Made by a program: the position numbers and the translations under genes
Origin: Bryobacterales bacterium
GTDB lineage: Bacteria > Acidobacteriota > Terriglobia > Bryobacterales > UBA6623
NCBI GenBank assembly: GCA_028819235.1
Contig: JAPPMC010000310.1
Coordinates: 1-64,000 of the forward strand
DNA: 64,000 nucleotides
Reading direction: 5' to 3'
The notes under the pieces: generated by a model
What the model was told of the DNA's origin: nothing
The model's input: the letters and a program-made list of their open reading frames with translations, nothing else
The model's database searches: none
Part shown: piece by piece, positions 34,565 to 43,594 of the stretch
How positions within the stretch are numbered: position 1 is the stretch's first letter
Layout of the letters: the number at the start of each line of letters is the position of its first letter

Positions 34565-35401
34565 TCAGGCGAGGTGCTCGGGATTGGTTGTCGTCGAGCG
34601 ATGCCAGGCCGCGAGCAGTGCCGCCGCAGCGAAGCCGCCCAAAACCAGCCAAGACACTGCCGGCTCCGCCGGAGCGCCCGGCGGCGTCTCACCCAGTTGC
34701 CTGCGAAGCTCGATTACGCCGTAGGACAGCGGGTTGACAGCAGTCACCAGGCGTACCCAAGCCGACGAGCCGTCCACCGGGAATACAGCTCCCGAGAGCA
34801 GCCACATGGGCATCAGCACCAGATTCATGAGCGCGTGGAAGCCCTGCACGGAGTTAAGCCACCACGCGCACAGGAAGCCCAGAGCGGTGATTCCGAGGGC
34901 CGCCAGCAGGAGCAAGGCCAGCAGTTCCGGCACTGCGGCGGGATCGATCCGCAGTCCGGCAAGTGGTGCCAGCGGAAGCATCAGCGCCCCTTGGATCGCG
35001 CCGATCGTGGCGGCTCCGCCCACTTTGCCGATCACCAGCGACAGTCGCGGCACGGGTGCCACGAGGACCCCGAGCAGGAAGCCCTCCCTACGGTCTTCGA
35101 TCAGCGAGATATTGCAGTAGATTGACGTGAAGAGCACGCTGAGCAGAAGCACTCCTGGGTAGAAGAAGTGAGCGTATCCCCCAGCCGAGCCTGCTAGGGA
35201 CGAGCCGAATCCAGAGCCGAGGACGATCCAGAAGAGCAGCGGCGTCGAGAATGTGCCGAACACCCGGCTGCGCTGGCGGTAGAAGCCCCGCAGCTCTCGG
35301 TGCCACAGTGTCGCGGCGGTCAGCCACAATCCGGGGTTGGCGGCGGTCTCCACGCCTGCAACAGGCAGCGCGGCTACAGCCCCGCGGGGCGTGTCGGACA
35401 T
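34565..35401 (-). CDS. ABC-2 type transporter permease
   Basis: A 278-aa permease from the ATG at 35401. Six hydrophobic segments and the ABC-2 pattern are present: RELRGFYRQRSRVFGTFSTPLLFWIVLGSGFG at the start, SIYCNISLIEDRREGFLLGVLVAPVPR in the first loop, and GAVFPVDGSSAWVRLVTAVNPLSYGVIELRR near the end. Family members form export channels for polysaccharides, lipids or drugs, driven by a separate ATPase. No ATPase gene of the matching type is adjacent, so its partner must be encoded elsewhere. The following DUF420 gene starts 28 nt downstream. Confidence 0.85.
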   Translation of the reverse strand: MSDTPRGAVAALPVAGVETAANPGLWLTAATLWHRELRGFYRQRSRVFGTFSTPLLFWIVLGSGFGSSLAGSAGGYAHFFYPGVLLLSVLFTSIYCNISLIEDRREGFLLGVLVAPVPRLSLVIGKVGGAATIGAIQGALMLPLAPLAGLRIDPAAVPELLALLLLAALGITALGFLCAWWLNSVQGFHALMNLVLMPMWLLSGAVFPVDGSSAWVRLVTAVNPLSYGVIELRRQLGETPPGAPAEPAVSWLVLGGFAAAALLAAWHRSTTTNPEHLA

Positions 35402-35471
35402 GTGCTTCGGGCACCGCGCGCCGGTCCCGGGGCGGGCCAAGGATCCATTCTAATATCGCCTCTCGCAGGCT

Positions 35472-36065
35472 TCAGAGATCGAGCAGGTAGCCCTGCTTGC
35501 CGACATTGACCGCAAGTGTCCGGCCCATCCGCACTGAGCGGCCGGCTCCCTCGTGTATGTGCCCGCAGAAGCAGTAGGCCGGCTGGCATGTCTCGATGTA
35601 GTCGCGGACAGCCCTGGAGCCGAAGTGCAGCCCGGGGCTGGCCTCGTCAAGGGGCGTGTCGGACGGCGGCGCATGGCAAACGAGCACTTGCGGCGAGAGG
35701 CCTGCAAACCTCGACAGGCGCTCGGCAATTTCCTCTTCCGTGTATTCGCCGGGCGTGTCGAACGGGGTCGGATTGGAGTATCCCAGCCCCGCGATGTGCG
35801 TTCCTGCGACCTCGACGGCCGACTCGTGGAAGTAGCGGAACCCGTGCGCATCACAGAAGTCGCGGACCTGTTCGGCTGTTTCGTTGTTGCCCGGCATGAT
35901 CCAAACGCGATCGCCGAGCGGCGCAAGCGGCGCCACGCACGGGTCCAGGGGAGCTGGCCACGTCACTAGGTCGCCGGCCGCGATGTAGATGTCCGCGCTG
36001 ACGGAGAGCGCACGGCGCAGGCTGGCGATGTCGCCGTGGATGTCGGCGAAGATCTGCGCCGTCAT
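35472..36065 (-). CDS. Metallophosphoesterase (YfcE/calcineurin-like)
   Basis: A 197-aa protein from the ATG at 36065, which overlaps the stop of the small upstream gene by 4 bp. All two-metal phosphoesterase motifs are visible: FADIHGD (D-x-H) at 5-11, AAGDLV near 32, GNNE near 62, VCHAPP near 125 and CGHIHEGAG near 167. It is compact, without extra domains, like small cytoplasmic phosphodiesterases. The substrate is not determinable. Confidence 0.88.
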   Translation of the reverse strand: MTAQIFADIHGDIASLRRALSVSADIYIAAGDLVTWPAPLDPCVAPLAPLGDRVWIMPGNNETAEQVRDFCDAHGFRYFHESAVEVAGTHIAGLGYSNPTPFDTPGEYTEEEIAERLSRFAGLSPQVLVCHAPPSDTPLDEASPGLHFGSRAVRDYIETCQPAYCFCGHIHEGAGRSVRMGRTLAVNVGKQGYLLDL

Positions 36066-36301
36066 TTGCGGCCTTCCGCCGAGACCGGAAACCGGCGCGT
36101 GGCCGCGAGCCTTGCGCGCGCCTTCCCCATCACGGCCTCGAGGGCCGCCTGCTCGTTCGCGGCCCGGCTCGTGGCGATCGTCGCGCCCGGCGAGACATTG
36201 TCCGCCTTTGCGTGCCAAGTCCCCCCGATTCGGTAGGAGGTGATGCGTACGGGCCAGCCGGCCATCTCCCGCTCAACGACCTTGTAGTCCTTGGCCCTCA
36301 T
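36062..36301 (-). CDS. Small protein of unknown function between rhodanese and phosphoesterase genes
   Basis: A 79-aa basic protein from the ATG at 36301. It is locked into the operon by 4-bp ATGA overlaps at both ends, with the sulfurtransferase stop upstream and the phosphoesterase start downstream, which strongly supports it as a real gene. Sequence features are WPVRITSYRIGGTWHAKADNV, resembling a short beta-rich module, then an Ala/Arg-rich helix. No signal peptide, membrane helix or Cys is visible. Not recognised. Confidence 0.7.
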   Translation of the reverse strand: MRAKDYKVVEREMAGWPVRITSYRIGGTWHAKADNVSPGATIATSRAANEQAALEAVMGKARARLAATRRFPVSAEGRK

Positions 36302-37143
36302 GCCCCGCGCTCGACGGGGGCTCCGACCAAGTTGCCCCACTCCGTCCACGAGCCGTCGTAGTTCGTCACGCCGTCGAAGCCGATCAGGTACTTCAGGACA
36401 AACCAGGAGTGGCTGGACCGCTCACCGATCCTGCAGTAGGCCACGATCGGCTTGGAGCCGCTGATCCCGGCGTTGGCGTAGATTTCTCGGAGTTCGTCGG
36501 CGCTCTTGAACGTGCCGTCTGCGGCACAGGTCTCAACCCACGGGATGTTGCGTGCGCCTGGGATGTGGCCGCCGCGCTGGCACGTCTCTGGCAGTCCGGG
36601 GGGAGCCAGGATCTCGCCAGTGAACTCGGCGGGACTGCGGACGTCGACCAAATCGATCGCGTCCGACTCTACGCCATCGCGCACTTCGGTGAGGAATGCC
36701 CGCAGCGACAGGTCCGGCCCGCTCGCCGTGTAAGACGTCGGTGCCGGTTCCGGCCCGTCGGCGGAAAGCTCGCGCCCCTCTGCCAGCCACTTGGAACGGC
36801 CGCCGTTCATGATGCGCACGTCCGCGTGCCCGTAGATCTTCAACTGCCAGAAGGCCCAGGCGGCGAACCAATTGTTGTTGTCTCCATAGAGCACGACCGT
36901 CGTGTCGTTGGCGATCCCGCTGGCCGCCATGAGCCTCTCGAACGCATCCTTCGGGATGATGTCCCGCCGCACCGTGTCGCACAGCTGGGTGTCCCATGAC
37001 CACCCGATGGCCCCCGGCACGTGCCCCTCGTCATAGGAGCGCGTGTCAACATCGACCTCAACGACGCGGACGCCGGGCTTTGCGGCGTGGCCGCTTACCC
37101 AACTTGTTTCGACCAGGACTTCCGGCGAGCGATATTCTGCCAT
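36298..37143 (-). CDS. Tandem-rhodanese sulfurtransferase (thiosulfate/mercaptopyruvate type)
   Basis: A 281-aa protein from the ATG at 37143, preceded by AAGGAGGG. Two rhodanese domains occupy about 1-135 and 150-275. The N-terminal one is inactive-type (SYDEGHVPGAIGW, LYGDNNNWFAAWAFW). The C-terminal one carries the catalytic Cys in IVAYCRIGERSSHSWFVLKYL (near 235), with the CRxGxR loop of thiosulfate sulfurtransferases; mercaptopyruvate enzymes usually have CGSGVT. It therefore probably transfers sulfane sulfur from thiosulfate to cyanide or thiol acceptors. It is the first gene of the chain running down to the ABC exporter. Confidence 0.92.
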   Translation of the reverse strand: MAEYRSPEVLVETSWVSGHAAKPGVRVVEVDVDTRSYDEGHVPGAIGWSWDTQLCDTVRRDIIPKDAFERLMAASGIANDTTVVLYGDNNNWFAAWAFWQLKIYGHADVRIMNGGRSKWLAEGRELSADGPEPAPTSYTASGPDLSLRAFLTEVRDGVESDAIDLVDVRSPAEFTGEILAPPGLPETCQRGGHIPGARNIPWVETCAADGTFKSADELREIYANAGISGSKPIVAYCRIGERSSHSWFVLKYLIGFDGVTNYDGSWTEWGNLVGAPVERGA

Positions 37144-37320
37144 AGCATTCCCTCCTTGCTCTGCTGCGGACCGCTTTGGCTCCCAATTATATGTGCCAGT
37201 CCAGCCTTTCTCGGGACCGGCCGCGCGGCCCCGGGCTTCGCGTTCGTCCGGCCGTGCCGGCAGCGTCGCCACAGCCGCCCGTATACTGGACCGGGCGGCA
37301 CTGGTCCGCTGCGAGGGCCC

Positions 37321-39183
37321 ATGTCCCATCTCGCGCACTGGGACGAGCTCAAGTCCGCCGCATCCAATCTTCCCGCCTCTCCCGGCATCTACGAGTTCGT
37401 CGGGGAGGGCGGCAAAGTCCTTTACATCGGCAAGGCGAAGAGCCTGAGGGGACGCGTCCGGAGTTATTTTTCCAAGGACGCTACGACCGACGCCAAGCGC
37501 GGCGGCCTGCTCCTCGAAGCCCGATCGATCTCCATCGTCGTTGTCGGAAACGAGAAAGAAGCTCTAGCACTAGAGAATAACCTTATCAAAGAGCACAAGC
37601 CAAAGTATAACATACTGCTCAGAGACGATAAGACGTATCCGTACATCAAGCTGACCAAAGAGCGCTACCCGCGCGTCTACGTCACCCGCCGCATCAGAAA
37701 GGACGGGGCGACCTATTTCGGTCCCTACTTTCCAGGCAACCTGGCCCACCGCGTGGTCCGGTTCATCCACCGGCACTTCAAGCTGCCATCCTGCAGCATC
37801 GACCTTTCCAGGAACCACGCCCGCCCGTGCCTCGAGTACCACATCGACCGCTGCTGGGGGCCGTGCGTGAAGGGGCTGGTCACGGACCAGACCTACGCCC
37901 GGGCTGCCGGGGACGTGCGAGCTTTCCTGTCCGGCCGGCGCGGCCAGCTGGTCCGCGACCTGCGCAAGCGCATGTTTGAGGCCTCCGACAAGCTCGAGTT
38001 CGAGAAGGCGGCCAGCCTCCGCGACCTTGTCACCACCGTCGAGGAGATCACCGAGCGGCAGCGAATCGCAGCCGCCGAGGGCCGCGACATCGATCTCTTC
38101 GGAGTGCACGCCGAGCCGCCCTTGGTTGCGGTGAACATCTTCCATGTCCGCAACGGACGCGTCGTGGACCGCCGGGCATTCTACTGGGAGGACGTCGAGG
38201 GATTCCAGCGACCGGAGTTCTTGGCCAGCCTTCTCCCCCAGGTCTATCTCGACCGGGGGCATGTGCCGTCGGTAGTGCGCGTTCCGGAGGCATTCGAGGG
38301 CATGCGGTCGCTCGCCGAGCTTCTCTCCGAGCAGCGTGGCACGAAGGTCGAGTTGAGCGTGCCCAAGATTGGCGCCGGAAAGGCGCTTCTCGACTTGGTC
38401 GAGACAAATGCCCGCAATTGCTTCGAGCAGCGCTTCCGCGTGCTGAAGCCCACTGCAGAGCAGATCTCGGAGGCGTGGCAGGAAGCGCTGAACCTGTCGG
38501 CGGAGGACGGCTTCGGCCGGCGGTCGCGCACGAGGATCGAGTGCTTTGACATCTCGCACATCCAAGGCAGCGACGTGGTCGCTTCAATGGTGGTCTGGGA
38601 GGACGGTCGGATGCGCAAGGGCGACTACCGCAAGTACGTCGTCAGTCGGCAGGCGAACGACGATTTCGCCGCGATGCGCGAAGTAGTGGGGCGGCGCTAC
38701 AGGAGGGTAAAGAAGGCGAGGAAGACCCTGCCGATGCTGGTGCTCGTGGACGGCGGCGTCGGCCAGCTGCATGCGGCTGCCGAGGCGCTTGAGGCCGCTG
38801 GCATGGCCGCGCAACCGCTGGCGGCGATCGCCAAGCGCGAGGAGCTGCTTTACGTGTTCGGGCACGAGGACGAGCCCATCGCGCTGGACCGGTTCAGCCC
38901 CATCCTGCACGCGGTCCAGCAGATCCGGGACGAGGCGCACCGGTTCGCCGTGGCCTTCCACCGTCGTCGGCGGGCCAAGCGCACGCTCCGGTCGGAGCTG
39001 CTGGACATACCTGGGGTGGGTCCGGCGTCCGTCCGAAAGCTGCTACGCAGGTTCGGCAGCCTCAGCCGAGTGCGGGCGGGCAGGCTCGAGGATCTGGCTG
39101 CGGAGGTGGGAATGGCCCGGGCGGCCGCGATCCGGGAACACTTCGACGCCCGGCCCGCTGGTCAGGCCCAGCAGTTGAAGTAG
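37321..39183 (+). CDS. uvrC: UvrABC nucleotide-excision repair nuclease subunit C
   Basis: A 620-aa protein from the ATG at 37321. The GIY-YIG nuclease domain is at the start (GIYEFVGEGGKVLYIGKAKSLRGRVRSYF, about 21-50), followed by the Cys-containing middle part, a UVR motif (KLEFEKAASLRDLV near 225) that binds UvrB, an RNase-H-like endonuclease domain (IECFDISHIQGSDVVASMVVWEDG near 405, LVDGGVGQLHAA near 475), and C-terminal helix-hairpin-helix motifs (LLDIPGVGPASVRKLLRRFGS). It makes both incisions around DNA lesions. Its last 22 bp overlap the end of the convergent ABC ATPase gene. Confidence 0.95.
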   Translation: MSHLAHWDELKSAASNLPASPGIYEFVGEGGKVLYIGKAKSLRGRVRSYFSKDATTDAKRGGLLLEARSISIVVVGNEKEALALENNLIKEHKPKYNILLRDDKTYPYIKLTKERYPRVYVTRRIRKDGATYFGPYFPGNLAHRVVRFIHRHFKLPSCSIDLSRNHARPCLEYHIDRCWGPCVKGLVTDQTYARAAGDVRAFLSGRRGQLVRDLRKRMFEASDKLEFEKAASLRDLVTTVEEITERQRIAAAEGRDIDLFGVHAEPPLVAVNIFHVRNGRVVDRRAFYWEDVEGFQRPEFLASLLPQVYLDRGHVPSVVRVPEAFEGMRSLAELLSEQRGTKVELSVPKIGAGKALLDLVETNARNCFEQRFRVLKPTAEQISEAWQEALNLSAEDGFGRRSRTRIECFDISHIQGSDVVASMVVWEDGRMRKGDYRKYVVSRQANDDFAAMREVVGRRYRRVKKARKTLPMLVLVDGGVGQLHAAAEALEAAGMAAQPLAAIAKREELLYVFGHEDEPIALDRFSPILHAVQQIRDEAHRFAVAFHRRRRAKRTLRSELLDIPGVGPASVRKLLRRFGSLSRVRAGRLEDLAAEVGMARAAAIREHFDARPAGQAQQLK

Positions 39184-39962
39184 CCGTCTTTGCACTCCAC
39201 CTCGACGCGCGTCCCGTAGAGCTTGGAGAGCGTCTCGTCCGTCAGCAGCTCTTCCTTGGGGCCGTCGGCGTAAATGCGGCCCTCGCTGAGCAGGATGACC
39301 CGCGACACCTCGGGGACGATGTCGGGGAGGTGGTGCGTCACGTAGATCAGGCTTGTACCGAGGGCCGCGATCCGGCGGAGCGTCTCGCGTAGCCCGAGAG
39401 CCGCCCGGATGTCCAGGCCGTTGGAGGGCTCGTCGAGAAGGAGAGCCTTTGGCTCGTTGACCAGCGCGCGCCCGATCACGACGCGCTTTGCCTCCCCGGT
39501 GGACATGGCGTTGATGGGCTTGTCCCGGAGATGACGTGCGCCCATCAGGCGCAGCACTTCCGCTCCGCGGGAGTCCATCTCTGGACTGACCGTGTGTTGG
39601 GGCCATAGTTCGAAGCTGGAGTAGTACCCGGACAGGACGACGCTGCGCCCCGAGGCTGCGCTCTTGCAGCAGGAGTGGACCATCTCGTTGGAGACGATCG
39701 CGACGAGCCGGCGCATGTCCTGCACGTGCCAGTCCGAGCGCCCGAAGAGCTTCATCACGGGACGGTACCGGCGCACAGGATGGTCGTAGCGCATCATCGT
39801 TCGGATCAGCGTTGATTTGCCGGAGCCGTTCGGTCCGATGATGGCCACGTGCTGGCCGCACGGGATCGAAAGGGAGAGCCCGTTGAGGGCGAGCGTGTCA
39901 CCGCGGTAGACCGTTATGTTTCGGAAGTCGAGGAGGGGAGGATGGCTTTTCTCGTAAGTCAT
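39162..39962 (-). CDS. ABC transporter ATP-binding protein
   Basis: A 266-aa stand-alone nucleotide-binding domain. Walker A is IIGPNGSGKST near 42, the signature is the variant MSTGEAKRVVIGRAL near 155, and Walker B is ALLLDEPSNGLD near 176, with switch His in IYVTHHLPDIV. The EAKR ending of the signature recalls the ModF/YlmA-type ATPases often found without a permease. No permease gene is adjacent, so it may act as a non-transport ATPase or with a remote permease. It converges on uvrC with a 22-bp overlap of coding ends. Confidence 0.85.
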   Translation of the reverse strand: MTYEKSHPPLLDFRNITVYRGDTLALNGLSLSIPCGQHVAIIGPNGSGKSTLIRTMMRYDHPVRRYRPVMKLFGRSDWHVQDMRRLVAIVSNEMVHSCCKSAASGRSVVLSGYYSSFELWPQHTVSPEMDSRGAEVLRLMGARHLRDKPINAMSTGEAKRVVIGRALVNEPKALLLDEPSNGLDIRAALGLRETLRRIAALGTSLIYVTHHLPDIVPEVSRVILLSEGRIYADGPKEELLTDETLSKLYGTRVEVECKDGYFNCWA

Positions 39963-40393
39963 GGGCTGCCGGGCGCCCGTTGTTGCGGCCGCCCCCGACG
40001 GGTGTTGGTGCTCGCGCGGGACAGATTCGCTTCACAGCGGCTGCTGTCTGGACAGTTCTACTACGCGTTGGCTGCCAGTGAAGATGCCGCCGGGCGTGCG
40101 GGGAGCTTCGCTCGGTGAATCTGGGTAGACTTCGGATCGGGCCGCGCCAGCGGCAGGGCGAGCCGAAGGGCCCACCAGTGCGGAGCGTCACTTGCCGAAA
40201 GCTCCGAGTGCTAGCCTGCTCTCGGAGCCAGGTTAGTGTGCGGTGGACCATTCTCACATGAGTCTTGGGACACCGGCGCGAACTATGCTTCGTCAAGCCT
40301 CGGTCGCGTGATGCCCAGGCACCATGATGCCAAGGCTTCACTTTGCGCTACGATGAAGCTTGCGGAGGGCTGTGCCCCGCTGCGTGTACCGGA
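39963..40393. other. Leader region upstream of the ribosomal-protein block
   Basis: A 431-bp interval without a convincing gene, lying between the divergent ABC ATPase start and rplM. It must contain the promoter of the ribosomal block. A TACGAT at about 40349 could be a -10 element, but no matching -35 is obvious. No T-box, riboswitch or tRNA was recognised. Confidence 0.4.
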
Positions 40394-40828
40394 ATGCCCG
40401 TCAACACTTACGTGCCCAAAGCATCCGAGATCCGCAATGACTGGTACGTCATGGATGCCGACGGTAAGCCGCTGGGCCGGCTTGCGACCCAGATCGCAAC
40501 TCTGCTGCGAGGCAAGCACAAGCCGAATTTCACACCGTTCATGAAGACCGGCGACTTTGTTGTCGTGGTCAACGCTGAGAAAGTCTGCCTGACAGGGCGG
40601 AAGGAGACCGACAAGGTCTACTACCGGCACACGGGCTACCCTGGCGGAATCCGCAAAGAGACCGCCAGGCAGGTGCGCGCACGGCGGCCCGAGCTTCTCG
40701 TCCGTCGCGCAGTCAAGGGCATGCTGCCGAAGAACAAGCTGGGTCGGCAGCTGCGCTCGAGACTGAAGGTCTACGCAGGGCCCCACCACCCCCACGAGGC
40801 TCAGCAGCCAAAGCCTTGGACCTTTTAG
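40394..40828 (+). CDS. rplM: 50S ribosomal protein L13
   Basis: A 144-aa protein from the ATG at 40394; upstream codons in frame are not conserved. Family sequence is clear: [29 protein letters not shown] near the N-terminus, [13 protein letters not shown] near 80 and [17 protein letters not shown] near 105. It is an early-assembling large-subunit protein, followed directly by rpsI as in most bacteria. Confidence 0.97.
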   Translation: MPVNTYVPKASEIRNDWYVMDADGKPLGRLATQIATLLRGKHKPNFTPFMKTGDFVVVVNAEKVCLTGRKETDKVYYRHTGYPGGIRKETARQVRARRPELLVRRAVKGMLPKNKLGRQLRSRLKVYAGPHHPHEAQQPKPWTF

Positions 40829-40866
40829 TATCCAGCCGCATCGTGCTCACAGGAGAAAGGTAAGCT

Positions 40867-41262
40867 TTGCCGATCCAAGTCCAGTATCTCGGGACCGGCC
40901 GTCGCAAGAGCGCGGTGGCGAGGGTCTTCCTGCGCCCCGGCTCCGGCCGCATCAGCGTCAATGGCCAAACCCCTGAACAGTACTTCCCCACCGAGTCGCT
41001 CAAGGTCCGGATCCGGCAGCCCTTGCTGGCGAGCGAGACGGACGGGAAGTTTGACGCCTTGGTGACGGTCAAGGGCGGCGGCAAGGCCGGCCAGGCGGAC
41101 GCCGTGCGTTTGGGGATCGCCAGGGCCCTGCAGTCGTTCAACGCCGAGCTGAGGCCGCTGCTGAAGAAGGGCGGCTACCTGACGCGCGACCCGCGCAAGC
41201 ACGAGCGCAAGAAATATGGGAAGCCCGGTGCGCGCAAGCGGTTCCAGTACTCGAAGCGCTAG
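40867..41262 (+). CDS. rpsI: 30S ribosomal protein S9
   Basis: A 131-aa protein starting at TTG (40867), preceded by AGGAGAAAGG; no ATG is available before the conserved sequence begins. It shows [20 protein letters not shown] at the start, the [19 protein letters not shown] core and the C-terminal KRFQYSKR tail that reaches the P-site tRNA. It is 38 nt downstream of rplM. Confidence 0.97.
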   Translation: MPIQVQYLGTGRRKSAVARVFLRPGSGRISVNGQTPEQYFPTESLKVRIRQPLLASETDGKFDALVTVKGGGKAGQADAVRLGIARALQSFNAELRPLLKKGGYLTRDPRKHERKKYGKPGARKRFQYSKR

Positions 41263-41388
41263 CCCGCGACTGCCGGGAATCGGAAGGACAGTGCCCGTCG
41301 CCAAATCCTGCTTGGACGGCCATGGGTGCGAGGGGCGGTCGTGCCATCGGTCGCAGTCGGCCGGCACGCACTCGCCATCGGAGGTATC

Positions 41389-42153
41389 GTGCTGCAAATC
41401 ACTATGAAGGACCTGCTCGAAGCCGGCGTTCACTTCGGGCACCAGACCAAGCACTGGAATCCGAAAATGAAGGAGTTCATCTTCGGCGAGCGCAACCGGA
41501 TTCACATCATCGACCTGCAGAAGACCCTCCGGAACCTGCGAGACGCCCTGCAGTACATAACGGAGCAGACTGCCCTCGGCAAGACCATCTTGTTCGTCGG
41601 CACCAAGCGCCAGGCCCAGGAAGCCATCGCGAAGGAGGCCCAGCGCTGCGACATGTTCTACGTGAACCACCGCTGGCTGGGCGGCCTGCTGACGAACTGG
41701 GTCACCGTCCAAAAGACCCTCGCCCGATACAAGGAGCTCCAGCGACTGGCGGACGAGGAAGGCTACGAGGGCCGCAGCAAGAAGGAGATTTCGCGCCTTG
41801 AGCGCGAGCGAAAGGGGCTGCACGCGAACATCGCCGGCATTACGGAAATGCCTGGCATTCCGGACATGATGTTCGTCATCGACACTCGCAAGGAGGAGAT
41901 TGCCGTCAACGAGGCGCGCAAGCTAAACATCCCCGTGATCGCCGTCGTAGACACCAATTCAGACCCCGACAAGGTCGACTACGTGATCCCGGGTAACGAC
42001 GATGCCCTGCGGTCGATCACCCTGTTCGCCAACCGTGTTTCCGATGCCGTCTTGGAGGGCCGCGCCCTGATCCCGCCTCCGGAGGCCGAAGAGGAAGAGG
42101 GCGAGCAGGTGGACCAGGACGCTGAGTACGCGGGCGCGCAGCTCGCGGTCTGA
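41389..42153 (+). CDS. rpsB: 30S ribosomal protein S2
   Basis: A 254-aa protein. The GTG at 41389 ([19 protein letters not shown]) fits the conserved family start better than the ATG five codons later, but GGAGGT is only 3 nt away from it. An upstream ATG at 41326 would add non-conserved sequence. Core motifs are [37 protein letters not shown] and [14 protein letters not shown]. The acidic Glu/Asp tail is typical of several phyla. It heads the rpsB-tsf-pyrH-frr set. Confidence 0.95.
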   Translation: MLQITMKDLLEAGVHFGHQTKHWNPKMKEFIFGERNRIHIIDLQKTLRNLRDALQYITEQTALGKTILFVGTKRQAQEAIAKEAQRCDMFYVNHRWLGGLLTNWVTVQKTLARYKELQRLADEEGYEGRSKKEISRLERERKGLHANIAGITEMPGIPDMMFVIDTRKEEIAVNEARKLNIPVIAVVDTNSDPDKVDYVIPGNDDALRSITLFANRVSDAVLEGRALIPPPEAEEEEGEQVDQDAEYAGAQLAV

Positions 42154-42201
42154 CGTCCTTCTCGGATTGGCTGGGGACTGCACGGAGAGGGAGGCACTGG
42201 T

Positions 42202-42804
42202 ATGGCGAAGGTAAGCGCGAAACTGGTGAAAGAGTTGCGCGACAAGAGCGGCGCGGGCATCTTGGACTGCAAGAAGGCGTTGGTGGAGGCCGGTGGCGAC
42301 TTGGCGGCTGCCGAGCTTGCGCTGCGCAAGCGCGGAGTAGCGATCGCCAAGAAGAAGAGCGGCAGGGCGGTCAAGGAAGGCGTGATCGGCAGCTACATCC
42401 ATGCTGGCGGCAAGCTCGGGGTCCTGATCGAGGTGAATTGCGAGTCCGACTTCGTGGCGCGAACGGCGGACTTCCAGCAGCTGGTCAAGGACATCGCGAT
42501 GCAGGTGGCGGCGGCGGACCCGCAATACGTCGTGCGCGACCAGGTTCCGGATGACCTTGTCGAGCGCGAGCGGCAGATTCAGCGTGAGCGGGCACTGCAG
42601 GAAGGGAAGCCCGAGTTCATCGTCGAACGGATCGTCGACGGGCGGATGGGGAAGTTCTACGAGGAGGTCGTGCTGGTCGACCAGCCGTTTGTCAAAGACC
42701 CCTCGATCAGCGTCGGTGACCTGGTGCAGCGCGCGATCGCCAAGCTTGGGGAGAATATCGCCGTTCGGAGGTTCCAGCGCTACAAGGTTGGGGAGGACTT
42801 ATAG
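42202..42804 (+). CDS. tsf: Elongation factor Ts, short form
   Basis: A 200-aa EF-Ts, the GDP/GTP exchange factor of EF-Tu, with GGGAGG before the ATG. It has the N-terminal UBA-like domain (KLVKELRDKSGAGILDCKKAL), the GYIHAGGKLGVLIEVNCESDFVAR-like core (here starting SYIHAGGK) and a single dimerisation part. At about 200 aa it is the short form, as in Thermus and cyanobacteria, rather than the 280-aa enterobacterial form. Confidence 0.96.
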   Translation: MAKVSAKLVKELRDKSGAGILDCKKALVEAGGDLAAAELALRKRGVAIAKKKSGRAVKEGVIGSYIHAGGKLGVLIEVNCESDFVARTADFQQLVKDIAMQVAAADPQYVVRDQVPDDLVERERQIQRERALQEGKPEFIVERIVDGRMGKFYEEVVLVDQPFVKDPSISVGDLVQRAIAKLGENIAVRRFQRYKVGEDL

Positions 42805-42858
42805 CGCGCGGCCAGCAAGCCGCGAATCGCGGCCCCCGGCCGTCGAGCCTAGCCAAGA

Positions 42859-43569
42859 ATGCCCCGGCCCCGACGCATCCTGTTCAAGCTCTCAGGCGAG
42901 ATGCTGGCCGCCCCGGATTCCAGCGGGTTGGATCCGTCTAGGCTTGAGTGGCTGGCTCGCCAGATCTCCGAAGCCCGCCCGGCAAACGTCGAGATCGCCT
43001 TAGTTCTGGGGGCGGGCAACTTCGTGCGTGGCGAGGGCCTGTCCGCATCGGGAATCGAGAGGACGACCGCTGACCACATGGGAATGGCCGCAACGGTGGT
43101 CAACTCAGCGGCACTAGCCGGAATGCTGTTGGCGTTCGGCGTGCCGGCGGTCGTTCTCTCGGCCGTGCCTGCCTCTCCGGGCTTAGCGCAACCCTATGAG
43201 CGGAACGCGGCGCGCGCCGCGATGGCCGATGGCGCGGTCGCTGTCTTGGCGGGCGGCACAGGGAATCCCTACTTCACGACTGACACGGCCGCAGCCCTGC
43301 GCGCCCTCGAGATCGGCGCCGACCTGCTCGCAAAAGGAACTAAGGTGGACGGTGTCTACGACAGGGATCCGGTGGAGCATGCCGATGCGAGGGTCTTCGG
43401 TCGGGTGACGTATGATCAGGTTCTCGTCCAGCGCTTGGCCGTCATGGACGCCACGGCGGTGGCCCTGTGTCGCGAAAACGCCTTGCCTGTCCGCGTTTTT
43501 GGTCTGAGCGCTCCCGGGAGCATTGCGCGCATCGCCCGCGGGGAGAATGCTGGCACGCTAATGGCGTAG
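42859..43569 (+). CDS. pyrH: UMP kinase
   Basis: A 236-aa amino-acid-kinase-fold enzyme that phosphorylates UMP to UDP. Motifs are FKLSGEML near residue 8, GAGNFVRG near 51 (usually GGGNxxRG, here with Ala), DHMGMAATVVNSAAL near 74, GGTGNPYFTTDTAAALRALEI near 130, and the TKVDGVYDRDP loop. It lies in the conserved order tsf-pyrH-frr. Confidence 0.95.
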   Translation: MPRPRRILFKLSGEMLAAPDSSGLDPSRLEWLARQISEARPANVEIALVLGAGNFVRGEGLSASGIERTTADHMGMAATVVNSAALAGMLLAFGVPAVVLSAVPASPGLAQPYERNAARAAMADGAVAVLAGGTGNPYFTTDTAAALRALEIGADLLAKGTKVDGVYDRDPVEHADARVFGRVTYDQVLVQRLAVMDATAVALCRENALPVRVFGLSAPGSIARIARGENAGTLMA

Positions 43570-43594
43570 GCTGATTGGGATCAAGGGAGGGCGC

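Noticed and set aside
37570-38565. Minus-strand frame of 331 aa inside uvrC
   Set aside because: uvrC is certain on the other strand; the frame is a composition artefact.
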